A stretch of 17,105 nt of DNA. It comes from Actinomycetes bacterium (GTDB taxonomy: Bacteria; Actinomycetota; Acidimicrobiia; Spongiisociales; UBA4744). Position numbers and translations under genes: made by a program. The stretch is taken from NCBI GenBank assembly GCA_024641205.1, contig JAHEDM010000006.1:1-17105 (forward strand), read 5' to 3'. This document shows positions 5,294 to 13,014 of this stretch, piece by piece. Under the pieces are notes generated by a model. The model worked only from the letters and a program-made list of their open reading frames with translations, made no database searches and had not been told where the DNA came from. How positions within the stretch are numbered: position 1 is the stretch's first letter; every line of letters starts with the position of its first letter.

Positions 5294-6300
5294 GCCGGCT
5301 CATTCACAAAGAAAGGAACTTCCCGATAGTTGTTGTCGGTATCGCTCTCGCCGTCAACCAACGAGACGCTGATGATCGCCGTGAGTCTCTCTCCTGCCGT
5401 CACCGCAAGATCGGCAAACTCAACGGTCACGCTGCCACCTGCCTCCAATACCGCAAGCTCCTCGGAGCGGGCCTCGAGCGCAGTGCCTGCTGCGTCTTGC
5501 ATGAGGAGGCTCACGGTGACGTCCTGTTCGTCGCGATTGCCCTGGTTCACCACAACCACCTGGATGAGCAGGGTGTTCGTGTTCGGCAGAATGGGCGCCC
5601 CATCCGTCTCGCCTCCTGTTTCTTCCGGATCCAGCCGCACCGTGGCGATGGCCAAGTCACGGTTGAGCACCAATCCCTCGGATCGTGAGGCGACTCCCGC
5701 CAGCAGTTCGGCATAGGTCAAAGACGACAGGGCACCCGACAGATAGGCGACGTCCGGGAACTCGCCAATTTCCACATCGGTTTCACTGCGGAGTTTGTCC
5801 GCTTCCTCGACGAAGCGGGCATATGCGCGGTCGCCAACCTCGAGGTCGACCAAAACATCCGCCAAACCGCCGATCGCAACCTTGTCCTCAGGATCATCCA
5901 CCGCAGCCAACAGTGCTCCTTCGAACCCCATCAAACCCGTCTCCCACGATGTCGTAGCCAGCCCGAGAGCCGCATCGGCACCAGCGGCCGCAGGAGGTAC
6001 CTCAATTGAATCCAGCCCGGCTGATGCGACCTCGGCGGCCTCAATCATCTGCGCTATCAACGTGGTCAAGCGGTCCCGGTCGAGGGACTGCAGGCCGGAA
6101 ATCACCTGGTTTTGGAAATCGATCGACAGGTCACTGTGCTCGAGGGCGGAGGATCGAGCTTCTTCGAGATAGGCAACGAGCGAGCGCGTGTCGGAGCGCA
6201 GGCTGCCCGCCGCGACGACAACCACCGCAACAATCGAAACGAGCACCAGCACAAACAAAGCGCCGCGCCGGCGCCGACGGTTTGGATATGACGGATACAC
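5290..6300 (-). CDS. membrane-anchored extracytoplasmic protein with CARDB-like C-terminal domain
   Basis: I do not recognise the family. The predicted protein has 336 residues. A short basic N-terminus (RRRRR at about 8-12) precedes one hydrophobic segment (about 14-33), so the rest is probably outside the membrane. Residues 40-230 are acidic, alanine-rich and largely helical. From about 240 on, a beta-rich domain (TLLIQVVVVNQGNRDEQDVTV ... DNNYREVPFFV) resembles CARDB/APHP domains, which are cell-adhesion-like beta sandwiches. The only start upstream of the RRRRR-TM unit that avoids the tRNA is GTG 6300, one base after the encoded CCA of tRNA-Leu. No Shine-Dalgarno is possible there. The stop overlaps the DUF4446 start by 4 bp. 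Confidence 0.75.
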   Translation of the reverse strand: MYPSYPNRRRRRGALFVLVLVSIVAVVVVAAGSLRSDTRSLVAYLEEARSSALEHSDLSIDFQNQVISGLQSLDRDRLTTLIAQMIEAAEVASAGLDSIEVPPAAAGADAALGLATTSWETGLMGFEGALLAAVDDPEDKVAIGGLADVLVDLEVGDRAYARFVEEADKLRSETDVEIGEFPDVAYLSGALSSLTYAELLAGVASRSEGLVLNRDLAIATVRLDPEETGGETDGAPILPNTNTLLIQVVVVNQGNRDEQDVTVSLLMQDAAGTALEARSEELAVLEAGGSVTVEFADLAVTAGERLTAIISVSLVDGESDTDNNYREVPFFVNEPA

Positions 6301-6301
6301 G

Positions 6302-6388
6302 TGGTGGGCGAGGGGGGACTTGAACCCCCACGAGCCTAAGCTCACAGGCACCTGAAGCCTGCGCGTCTGCCAATTCCGCCACTCGCCC
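6302..6388 (-). tRNA. tRNA-Leu (anticodon CAG), CCA encoded
   Basis: This is a class II tRNA with acceptor stem GGGCGAG/CTCGCCC, discriminator A, and encoded CCA at 6304-6302. It has a long variable arm, T-arm GGGGGTTCAAGTCCCCC, and anticodon arm CAGGC-TTCAGGT-GCCTG giving CAG, which reads CUG. It is the only one of the five tRNA genes here with CCA in the DNA. A tRNA-Leu diverging from fhaA is also what I recall for M. tuberculosis (leuT). A minus-strand TACGAT at 6447-6452 is a possible -10 box, but no paired -35 box is clear. Confidence 0.97.
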
Positions 6389-6526
6389 CTGGTCCTGCAA
6401 TGCACGCACACGGTAGGTGCGGGACACAGAACCTGTGAGGGGAAGCATCGTACCACGCCCGAAAATGGGCAACTCTGTGGCCGGATACCGAGTTGGGCGG
6501 GACACGATCAGCGCACGCACGTACCG

Positions 6527-6532
6527 TAGACT
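6527..6532 (+). promoter_or_regulatory. candidate -10 box of a leaderless fhaA operon promoter
   Basis: TAGACT ends exactly 7 nt before the fhaA ATG at 6540, so the start site would be the A of the ATG. No Shine-Dalgarno precedes this ATG. The -35 region is weak. This would be the main promoter of the fhaA-mutY operon. Confidence 0.5.
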
Positions 6533-6539
6533 GACCTTC

Positions 6540-7199
6540 ATGAAGCTCGTGCGCGACTTCGAAAGGCGACTCGAAAAGCTCGTAGACGGCATGGCGGGCA
6601 AAGTCTTCCGGGGAAAGCTCCACCCCGTGGAATTAGCGATGCGGCTCGTACGCGAAGCCGATCTCTCCGTCGAGGAAAGTGTGGCCGGGCCAACCGCTGC
6701 CAACGTGTACAACGTTCGGCTCAATCCGCGCGACCTCGACTTCGAAGTTCCCGCCGGTTTCGTCGACGAATTGGAAAACGTGCTTGAGTCGACGGCAGCC
6801 GACCGAGGCTGGCGACTGGACGGACCCATCCGGGTGACTCTCGAAACTGTCGACGGTGTCTCGCCGGGCACCGTCGAATGTAGAGTTGGTCGATCAGCGG
6901 GGAGGCGTCAAACGTGGGCAGATCTCACGGGCGACCGTGGACTCAGGTATCCGGTTCGGCTGAATCGATCCATCGTCGGGCGCGCCGACGTTTGCGATAT
7001 CGCCATCAATGATCCCGGAGTGAGCCGCACCCATGCCCTTCTGTGGAGAGAAGGCGGTGAGGCCTGGGTGCTTGATCTGGGGTCCGCCAACGGCACCGAA
7101 GTCAACGGCGTCTCCTCAAATGCCCCCTTGCTCCTTTCCTCTGGCTCGATCGTCGCCTTCGGTCCAGTGTCGTTCACATTCCGTCTCGTATCTGCCTGA
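6540..7199 (+). CDS. fhaA: FhaA: DUF3662 plus FHA domain protein
   Basis: The predicted adaptor has 219 residues. Residues 1-115 match the DUF3662 N-terminal domain (FERRLEKLVDGMAGKVFRGKLHPVE pattern, split here by description only). The FHA domain is at about 136-219, with the phosphothreonine-binding elements GR (147-148), SRTH (162-165) and SANGT (182-186). In mycobacteria FhaA is phosphorylated by PknB and acts in peptidoglycan synthesis with MviN and RodA/PbpA. The protein is much shorter than the mycobacterial one (over 500 residues) because the long low-complexity linker is almost absent (about 20 residues). The frame is open upstream, but homology starts at ATG 6540. Its stop overlaps the fhaB ATG by one base (TGATG). 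Confidence 0.92.
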   Translation: MKLVRDFERRLEKLVDGMAGKVFRGKLHPVELAMRLVREADLSVEESVAGPTAANVYNVRLNPRDLDFEVPAGFVDELENVLESTAADRGWRLDGPIRVTLETVDGVSPGTVECRVGRSAGRRQTWADLTGDRGLRYPVRLNRSIVGRADVCDIAINDPGVSRTHALLWREGGEAWVLDLGSANGTEVNGVSSNAPLLLSSGSIVAFGPVSFTFRLVSA

Positions 7200-7612
7200 T
7201 GCCTGCCCTACTGCTGACCCTTCTCAAATTCATCTTTGTTGCTTTCGTCTACCTCTTCGTCTGGCAAGTAGCCAGGGCAGTTGGTTCGCACGTGGGGACC
7301 GGCGAGATAACGCGCCGGAGTAAACCCGGCAACCAGGTGGTGATCATCAAATCCGAAACCCAGGCCGGCCAGAACATTGCGGTCCGCGACGCGGTGGTGT
7401 TGGGTCGCAGCGCTGAAGCGGATATCGTTCTAGAAGACCCCTACGCGTCGGAGTTCCATATGCGGCTGGTACGACAGGACGGTGGCATCGTGCTGCACGA
7501 TCTCGGCAGCACCAACGGAACCTACGTCAACGGACGGCGGGTCGGATCGCCGATCACCTTGAGCCAAGGAGACGCGATCCAAGTAGGTAAAACGATCATG
7601 GAGGTTCGATGA
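7199..7612 (+). CDS. fhaB: FhaB/FipA: membrane-anchored FHA domain protein
   Basis: This 137-residue protein has an N-terminal hydrophobic segment (about 3-28, LLLTLLKFIFVAFVYLFVW) and a cytoplasmic FHA domain at about 60-137. The domain has GR (69-70), the S...H pair SEFH (84-87) and STNGT (104-108) with Asn111, so phosphothreonine binding is expected to be intact. In M. tuberculosis the homologue (FipA) links FtsZ and FtsQ after phosphorylation by PknA; here no pknA exists, so PknB would be the likely partner. The start overlaps the fhaA stop by one base, and the stop overlaps the next gene by 4 bp (ATGA). Confidence 0.92.
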   Translation: MPALLLTLLKFIFVAFVYLFVWQVARAVGSHVGTGEITRRSKPGNQVVIIKSETQAGQNIAVRDAVVLGRSAEADIVLEDPYASEFHMRLVRQDGGIVLHDLGSTNGTYVNGRRVGSPITLSQGDAIQVGKTIMEVR

Positions 7613-8319
7613 CCTTCACGTGGGCCACCGGATCACACCGCGGTCGAATCCGCGATAACAACGAAGACTCGGTTTTTCCTGAAACGGGCGGCAAAACCGA
7701 CGGTCCCCTTGTGGTCGCCGTCGCAGACGGGATGGGCGGTCATGTGGGTGGTGAGGTCGCCAGCCGGCTCGCCATCGAGGCTATCGCCAGCGGGGGGAAC
7801 GTCCCCATTTCCCAACGCGTCTCCACGGCCAACGACCTGATCTTGGCGGAGGCGGAAGCCAATCCGCAGCTGCACGGCATGGGTTCGACGCTCACGGTCG
7901 CCGAGCTTTCGCCGGCGAGATCACTCGTCATCGCGCATGTCGGAGACAGTCGTGCCTACCTTTTCCGGAGCGGGATCCTGGAACAACTCACCAATGACCA
8001 CTCGGTCGTGGCTGAGTACCTACGAGCGGGCACCATCCGACCTGAGGATGTTGCGACCCATCCGCAACGCAGCATGCTCACGAGAGCGCTCGGTCTCTAT
8101 CCCAACGTTGAGGTGGACGTCATCGAGACGAGGACGCGCAGCGGCGACCGCTTGATGATCTGCTCGGATGGACTGACCTCAATGGTTGACAATCAGCGCA
8201 TTGCCGCAACTCTCGGCCTCGGCGCACCCGAGGAGGCAGTATGGGCGTTGATCGAAGCCGCCAATCAGGCTGGTGGCCACGACAACATCTCTCTGGCCGT
8301 CGTTGATGTGGGTCTGTGA
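7609..8319 (+). CDS. pstP: PP2C-family Ser/Thr protein phosphatase (PstP-type, soluble)
   Basis: This metal-dependent phosphatase removes Ser/Thr phosphates, presumably from PknB, FhaA, FhaB and cell-wall enzymes. All PP2C motifs are present: RDNNED with Asp20, VADGMGGH with Asp40, HVGDSRAYL at 110-118, CSDGLT with Asp187, and GGHDN with Asp225. The protein is only 236 residues long and stops right after the catalytic fold. M. tuberculosis PstP has about 514 residues with a transmembrane helix and an extracellular domain, both absent here. Four-base overlaps on both sides (ATGA with fhaB, GTGA with rodA) imply coupled translation. Confidence 0.94.
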   Translation: MTFTWATGSHRGRIRDNNEDSVFPETGGKTDGPLVVAVADGMGGHVGGEVASRLAIEAIASGGNVPISQRVSTANDLILAEAEANPQLHGMGSTLTVAELSPARSLVIAHVGDSRAYLFRSGILEQLTNDHSVVAEYLRAGTIRPEDVATHPQRSMLTRALGLYPNVEVDVIETRTRSGDRLMICSDGLTSMVDNQRIAATLGLGAPEEAVWALIEAANQAGGHDNISLAVVDVGL

Positions 8320-9611
8320 CCAGAAACGCTGAAGCTGCGCTCCTGGTCGGCGCGGCCTCGGTCGCTGCTTTTGGTGTCGCCCTCGTTAACCTCGCCCGGG
8401 GCGACGGCCTGGACGCACAGGTCGCCCTCACCTTCGTCGTGATGATCGCCTCGTTTGGTGGTCTTCATCTCGCCATCCGGCAATGGTCACCCGAGGCGAG
8501 CACCTATCTGTTGCCACTCGCGGCCATCCTCACGGCAATTGGTTTCGTTGAGGTCTACCGGCTCGACCGGGGATTGGCCTCCCTACAGCGGTGGTGGCTC
8601 CTCATCGCGACCGCGCTGGCTGTCTCTCTGCTCCTGGCCATGCGCCGGACCGGCCTGGCTCCTCTCCGGCGCTACCGGTACGTGTTCTTGCTGTCTGGGT
8701 TGTTGTTGCTCCTCCTGCCCCTCCTACCGACCGACTGGTCGTTCCCGCTGCGCGGCTTCGAGCAAAACGGTTCGCGGCTGTGGATTCGCTTCCAGGCCGG
8801 ACCGCTCCGATTGCAGTTCCAGCCCGGCGAAATCGCCAAGCTGGTTCTCGCCGCTTTCCTGGCCTCCTACCTCAGCGAACGGCAGGCGGTCCTGGGAGTC
8901 CAGACTCGCCCTCTGGGCCGCTACCGGCTGCCCGAGTTGCGGCAGCTGGCCCCTCTGGTGATCGCCTGGGCCGCCAGCTTCGTCGTACTGATCTACCAAC
9001 GGGATCTGGGCGCTTCGCTACTGCTCTTCGCTCTATTCATCGCCATGCTCTACGCGGCCACCGGACGGGGCATCTATCTCACCACCGGAGGACTCCTCTT
9101 CGGAGCCGGAGGAGTGGCCGCATGGCTTTCTTTCCCTCATGTGCAGAGGCGGGTCAGTGCCTGGCTGGACCCCTTTGGCGACTACGCCGACACCGGATAT
9201 CAGATCGCGCAGAGCCTCTTTGCATTCGGAAGCGGGAGCCTCTCCGGATCGGGGTTGGGACTGGGAGCTCCAGACCGCATCCCCAATGCCGCCACCGACT
9301 TCATCTTTGCCGCCGTCGGGGAGGAACTCGGATTGGCCGGCAGCGTCGCCGTGATCGCCACCTTCGCTTTGTTGGTGGCGGTCGGATTCGGCATTTCTCT
9401 CCGATCCCGCGACACCTTCCGCAAGCTCCTGGCAGGCGGGTTGGCGTTTGTACTCGGCCTGCAGACATTTCTGATTATTGCCGGAGTGATGCGGCTGCTT
9501 CCACTCACAGGAATCACGCTGCCATTCATGTCCTACGGCGGATCCTCGCTTGTGGCCAACTTCTTGCTGCTGGCTCTCCTCGCCCGAATCTCGCACGAGG
9601 AGCGGGCATGA
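8316..9611 (+). CDS. rodA: SEDS-family peptidoglycan glycosyltransferase (RodA/FtsW)
   Basis: This polytopic membrane protein of 431 residues would polymerise lipid II into glycan strands. Family landmarks are visible: QFQPGEIAKLVL at about 169-180, QRDLGASLLLF at about 228-238, GYQIAQSLFAFGSG followed by GLGLG at about 293-318, FIFAAVGEELG at about 331-341, and LPLTGITLPFMSYGGSS near the C-terminus. Roughly a dozen hydrophobic segments are spaced along it; the N-terminus is somewhat longer than in RodA of rods, as is usual in actinobacteria. It starts with GTG inside the pstP stop (GTGA) and ends inside the pbpA start (ATGA). Pairing with pbpA argues for an elongation or polar growth role rather than FtsW. 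Confidence 0.94.
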   Translation: MTRNAEAALLVGAASVAAFGVALVNLARGDGLDAQVALTFVVMIASFGGLHLAIRQWSPEASTYLLPLAAILTAIGFVEVYRLDRGLASLQRWWLLIATALAVSLLLAMRRTGLAPLRRYRYVFLLSGLLLLLLPLLPTDWSFPLRGFEQNGSRLWIRFQAGPLRLQFQPGEIAKLVLAAFLASYLSERQAVLGVQTRPLGRYRLPELRQLAPLVIAWAASFVVLIYQRDLGASLLLFALFIAMLYAATGRGIYLTTGGLLFGAGGVAAWLSFPHVQRRVSAWLDPFGDYADTGYQIAQSLFAFGSGSLSGSGLGLGAPDRIPNAATDFIFAAVGEELGLAGSVAVIATFALLVAVGFGISLRSRDTFRKLLAGGLAFVLGLQTFLIIAGVMRLLPLTGITLPFMSYGGSSLVANFLLLALLARISHEERA

Positions 9612-11068
9612 ATCAACCGGTGCGACGTTTGGCCGCCGCCCTCTTCCTGGCATTCGCGGTCCTTATCCTCGATGTAACGTATCTGCAAGTGGTGGCCGGA
9701 CCGCGCTACCGGGACGACGCACGGAATCCACGCGTGATCGCCAGCCGGACCGGAAAAGAGCGAGGTTTGATCCTTTCGGCCGATGAGCAGATCCTGGCGC
9801 AGTCCGTTGCCGATCCCGATGATCCCCAGCGGTTCAACCGCGTCTACCCCGAAGGAGAACTGTACGCTCATCTGATTGGTTTTTCGTCTCTGAACTTTGG
9901 AGACGATGGACTCGAACTCGCCTACGCCGACGAGCTCCGATCGAAGCGTGACCTGACGGTGTCCGACCTCTTGAGCGCCCTACTCGGAGGTGATCTCCGG
10001 CCGAAGAGCCTTCAGTTGACCATCAACCACGGACTACAACAGGTTGCCTACTCGGCCCTAGGAAACCAGCGCGGTTCGGTCGTAGCCATTAGACCTGACA
10101 CCGGCGAAGTCCTTGCCATGGTTTCGAAACCCTCCTTCGACCCCAACCTCTTCCTGGGCGCCGACGCAATCGCCACCCGCGAGCTCCTGTTGGCCGATCC
10201 TTCCGAGCCGCTGGCCAACCGGTCGACGAATCGCACGTACCCTCCGGGATCGACCTTCAAAGTCATCGTGACGGCAGCCGCGATCGAATCGGGAGTGGCC
10301 GGGCCGGATACCTTGCTGCCGGACCCGGTCGAGCTTGAACTCCCCGGCACGAGCGAGGTCATCCGCAATTACGATCGACAAACCTGCGGAGATGGGACCC
10401 AAGTCACCCTGCAGACTGCCTTTCGCCGATCGTGCAACACGGTGTTCGCAGAGCTCGGATTGCTCCTCGGAGCCGAGGCTCTCACCATGGAAGCTGAAAC
10501 CTTCGGATTCAATCAGGACACACCCTTCGAGTTGCCGGTGCTCAATTCCTTCTTCCCGCAACCAGCGGAATTCTCCAACGATCTGCCGGCACTGGCCCAA
10601 AGCGCCATCGGGCAGCGGGACGTGCGGGCGACCCCCTTGGAGATGGCGCTTGTCGCTGCGGCGATCGCCAACGACGGCATCATCATGGAACCGAGCCTTG
10701 TGTCCCACATCTTCGATGCCGAGGGCGGAGCGATTTCCGAGAATGAACCCGCACTGCTCCAGAGGGCGGTGTCTCCATCCAGCGCCGACATCATCTCGGA
10801 TCTGATGGAGCGAGTAGTTGCGTCGGGGACGGGAACTCGGGCCACCGTCCCGAACGTTCGTGTAGCGGGAAAGACCGGCACCGCCGAAACCGGGGTTGGT
10901 CCCCCCCACGTGTGGTTCATCGGATTCGCGCCCGTCGAGCAACCAACCATCGCGCTGGCCGTCCTGATCGAGTCAGGAGGAGAAGCGGGTGAGAACGCGA
11001 CGGGTGGATCGGTGGCTGCTCCCATCGCCCAGGAGATTCTTGCCTATTGGGTTCGAACGAATGGATAA
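9608..11068 (+). CDS. pbpA: class B penicillin-binding protein PbpA
   Basis: This D,D-transpeptidase of 486 residues crosslinks the glycan made by RodA, on the outer face of the membrane. It has a single N-terminal membrane segment (about 8-24), a short N-terminal domain (about 30-130) and the transpeptidase domain (about 150-486). The active-site motifs are STFK (Ser215 nucleophile, Lys218), SCN (275-277) and KTGT (422-425). It is similar in size to mycobacterial PbpA (about 490). The frame is open for 1 kb upstream because it lies inside rodA in another frame. The real start is ATG 9608, shown by the 4-bp overlap with the rodA stop and by the signal-anchor that follows. Confidence 0.95.
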   Translation: MNQPVRRLAAALFLAFAVLILDVTYLQVVAGPRYRDDARNPRVIASRTGKERGLILSADEQILAQSVADPDDPQRFNRVYPEGELYAHLIGFSSLNFGDDGLELAYADELRSKRDLTVSDLLSALLGGDLRPKSLQLTINHGLQQVAYSALGNQRGSVVAIRPDTGEVLAMVSKPSFDPNLFLGADAIATRELLLADPSEPLANRSTNRTYPPGSTFKVIVTAAAIESGVAGPDTLLPDPVELELPGTSEVIRNYDRQTCGDGTQVTLQTAFRRSCNTVFAELGLLLGAEALTMEAETFGFNQDTPFELPVLNSFFPQPAEFSNDLPALAQSAIGQRDVRATPLEMALVAAAIANDGIIMEPSLVSHIFDAEGGAISENEPALLQRAVSPSSADIISDLMERVVASGTGTRATVPNVRVAGKTGTAETGVGPPHVWFIGFAPVEQPTIALAVLIESGGEAGENATGGSVAAPIAQEILAYWVRTNG

Positions 11069-11076
11069 ACCCCCTC

Positions 11077-11082
11077 TACAAT
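11077..11082 (+). promoter_or_regulatory. candidate internal -10 box before pknB
   Basis: TACAAT, one mismatch from TATAAT, ends 8 nt before ATG 11091. It would allow leaderless pknB transcription from inside the operon. No good -35 box is visible. Confidence 0.3.
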
Positions 11083-11090
11083 CGCAGCGG

Positions 11091-13010
11091 ATGGAACCCT
11101 CCCGCACGCTCGCCGACCGATACGAACTGCTCGGGCATATCGCTCGCGGTGGGATGGCCGACGTGTTCGAAGCTCGCGACACCCTGTTGGGTCGGCGGGT
11201 TGCCGTCAAGGTGCTTCATTCGCAATTCAGCTCGGATGAGGCCTTCGTCAAGCGTTTCCGGAGAGAAGCCCAGGCCGCCGCCAACCTCAGCCATCCCAAT
11301 ATTGTCGGGATCTATGACTGGGGCCAGGAAGGATCCACCTACTTCATCGTCATGGAATTGATTGAGGGAAGATCGCTCCGTGACGTACTCCGCGACGATG
11401 GCCCTCTCATGCCGAAACGGGCCATCGAGATCAGCGCCGAGGTGGCAGCTGCGTTGAGCGTGGCCCACCGGTCGGGCCTCGTTCACCGCGATATCAAGCC
11501 CGGCAATATTCTTCTGGCAGCCGATGGGACGGTCAAGGTGACCGACTTCGGCATCGCTCGCGCCTGGGACGATTCCTCAGAGTTGACCAAGACGGGGGCA
11601 GTCATCGGCACGGCCACGTACTTCAGCCCCGAACAAGCCCAGGGATCGCCCGCCGATGAACGATCGGACATCTACGCCCTCGGGGTCGTGATGTACGAAA
11701 TGCTCGCCGGCCGGCCCCCCTTTTCGGGCGAAAGCCCGGTGGCAGTCGCCTACCAGCACGTGTCTTCCCTGGCGGCTCAACCATCGCTAGACAACCCGGA
11801 TGTGCCACCCGACCTCGACGCCATCGTCATGCGAGCTCTCGACAAGAATCCCGAAGCTCGCTATCAAACTGCGGATGACCTGCGCCAGGCTCTTCTCCTC
11901 TTTCTACGCGGCGAAGCGCCTGCAACGGTGCCGTCTGCCGAGGCTCCAACCCGCCTGATCCAGCCGATCCCCGTTCCACCCCCCACCGCCACACCGGACG
12001 AGATCTACCGGCAGGTCGCCCCGCCTGAACCCGCCAGCAGTCAGCTTCCCTTCATCATCACCACATTCGCGCTCGTGGTAGCGCTGGCCGTAGGGATCTT
12101 CTTGCTCCTGAAAGCTCTCGCTCCCGGGACACCCGATCTGGCCCTCATCACCATCCCCGACGTGGCCGGCATGACTCAGGCCGAGGCTCTGCTCGAACTG
12201 CAGCAACTGGGCTTCAACGTGATACCCGAGCCAAACGCCAGCGACACGGTGGAGGAAGGGCGAGTCATCGGCACCAAGCCCGCCGCGGGAGAAGAGGCTG
12301 AGGACGGAGCATTCATCATCGTCTACGTGTCACTTGGCGCCGAGGCCTTCCCGGTTCCTCCCGTGGTGGGACAGGATCTGGTTCGAGCCACCGAACTGAT
12401 CGAGAAAGCAGGCTTGGTGCTCGGCACCGTCGAACAAGTCCCGGATGAGGTAGCACCGGCCGGTCAGGTCATCTCTCAGAATCCGCCTGCCGGCGAAGAT
12501 GCCGCTCCCGGCACTGCCGTTGATCTCGTTGTTTCGACCGGCCTCGAGGAGTTCCCCATTCCCGACGACCTGGTCGGTCGGTCGGAGGGCGATGTCGGAT
12601 TCATCCTCGGCAACCTGGGTCTCATTGTCGTCTTCGATACCGAGTTCTCCTCAGAGGTTCTCAAGGGTTTCGTGATCAGGACGGACCCGACCGCCGGGGC
12701 AACCGTCAACAAGGGTGACCAGGTAACGGTGTATATCTCGGACGGTCCCGAACCCGTATCTGTACCGAACGTCATCGGATCAAACGAGGATCAGGCCAGA
12801 TCCGCTTTAGAGGCGCTCGGTTTGGCCGTTCGCGTCAATACCACAACCATCGAAGTGTCTCCCGAACTGGACGGTCTCGTGGCCGAGCAGCTCCCTGCGC
12901 CAGGAACGTCGGTCGAGCCGGGCAGCACGGTTTCGATAACCCTCGGTAAAGCGCCTCCGACCACGACCACCACCACCGCGGCGACTACGACCACCACCGC
13001 GGCACCGTAG
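11091..13010 (+). CDS. pknB: PASTA-domain Ser/Thr protein kinase PknB
   Basis: This is a receptor kinase of 639 residues. The kinase domain (about 10-275) has a glycine-rich loop ARGGMADVF, Lys40, Glu59, HRDIKPGN (132-139, Asp134), DFG (152-154) and an activation loop with Thr166 and Thr168 before GTATYFSPEQ, like the two autophosphorylated threonines of mycobacterial PknB. A proline-rich juxtamembrane stretch leads to one membrane segment (about 320-341). Four PASTA repeats fill about 353-618, outside the cell, for muropeptide or lipid II sensing. The tail is a threonine run (residues 621-638). ATG 11061 is an alternative start overlapping pbpA; I prefer 11091 because it puts the usual short lead before DRYELL and lies behind a -10-like box. 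It is the only kinase here; pknA is missing. Confidence 0.95.
   Translation: MEPSRTLADRYELLGHIARGGMADVFEARDTLLGRRVAVKVLHSQFSSDEAFVKRFRREAQAAANLSHPNIVGIYDWGQEGSTYFIVMELIEGRSLRDVLRDDGPLMPKRAIEISAEVAAALSVAHRSGLVHRDIKPGNILLAADGTVKVTDFGIARAWDDSSELTKTGAVIGTATYFSPEQAQGSPADERSDIYALGVVMYEMLAGRPPFSGESPVAVAYQHVSSLAAQPSLDNPDVPPDLDAIVMRALDKNPEARYQTADDLRQALLLFLRGEAPATVPSAEAPTRLIQPIPVPPPTATPDEIYRQVAPPEPASSQLPFIITTFALVVALAVGIFLLLKALAPGTPDLALITIPDVAGMTQAEALLELQQLGFNVIPEPNASDTVEEGRVIGTKPAAGEEAEDGAFIIVYVSLGAEAFPVPPVVGQDLVRATELIEKAGLVLGTVEQVPDEVAPAGQVISQNPPAGEDAAPGTAVDLVVSTGLEEFPIPDDLVGRSEGDVGFILGNLGLIVVFDTEFSSEVLKGFVIRTDPTAGATVNKGDQVTVYISDGPEPVSVPNVIGSNEDQARSALEALGLAVRVNTTTIEVSPELDGLVAEQLPAPGTSVEPGSTVSITLGKAPPTTTTTTAATTTTTAAP
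12963..13003 (+). repeat. imperfect ACC-rich direct repeat coding the PknB tail
   Basis: Two copies of ACGACCACC(ACC)ACCGCGGC (12963-12982 and 12987-13003) encode the threonine-alanine tail of PknB. The unit is prone to slippage, so tail length probably varies between strains. The reading frame is kept to the stop at 13010. Confidence 0.7.
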
Positions 13011-13014
13011 GAAC

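Noticed and set aside
8591..9607. Long in-frame extension upstream of pbpA that would give an 825-residue protein
   Set aside because: It lies entirely inside rodA in another frame, its translation is arginine-rich and family-less, and ATG 9608 with the 4-bp overlap and signal-anchor is the clear start.
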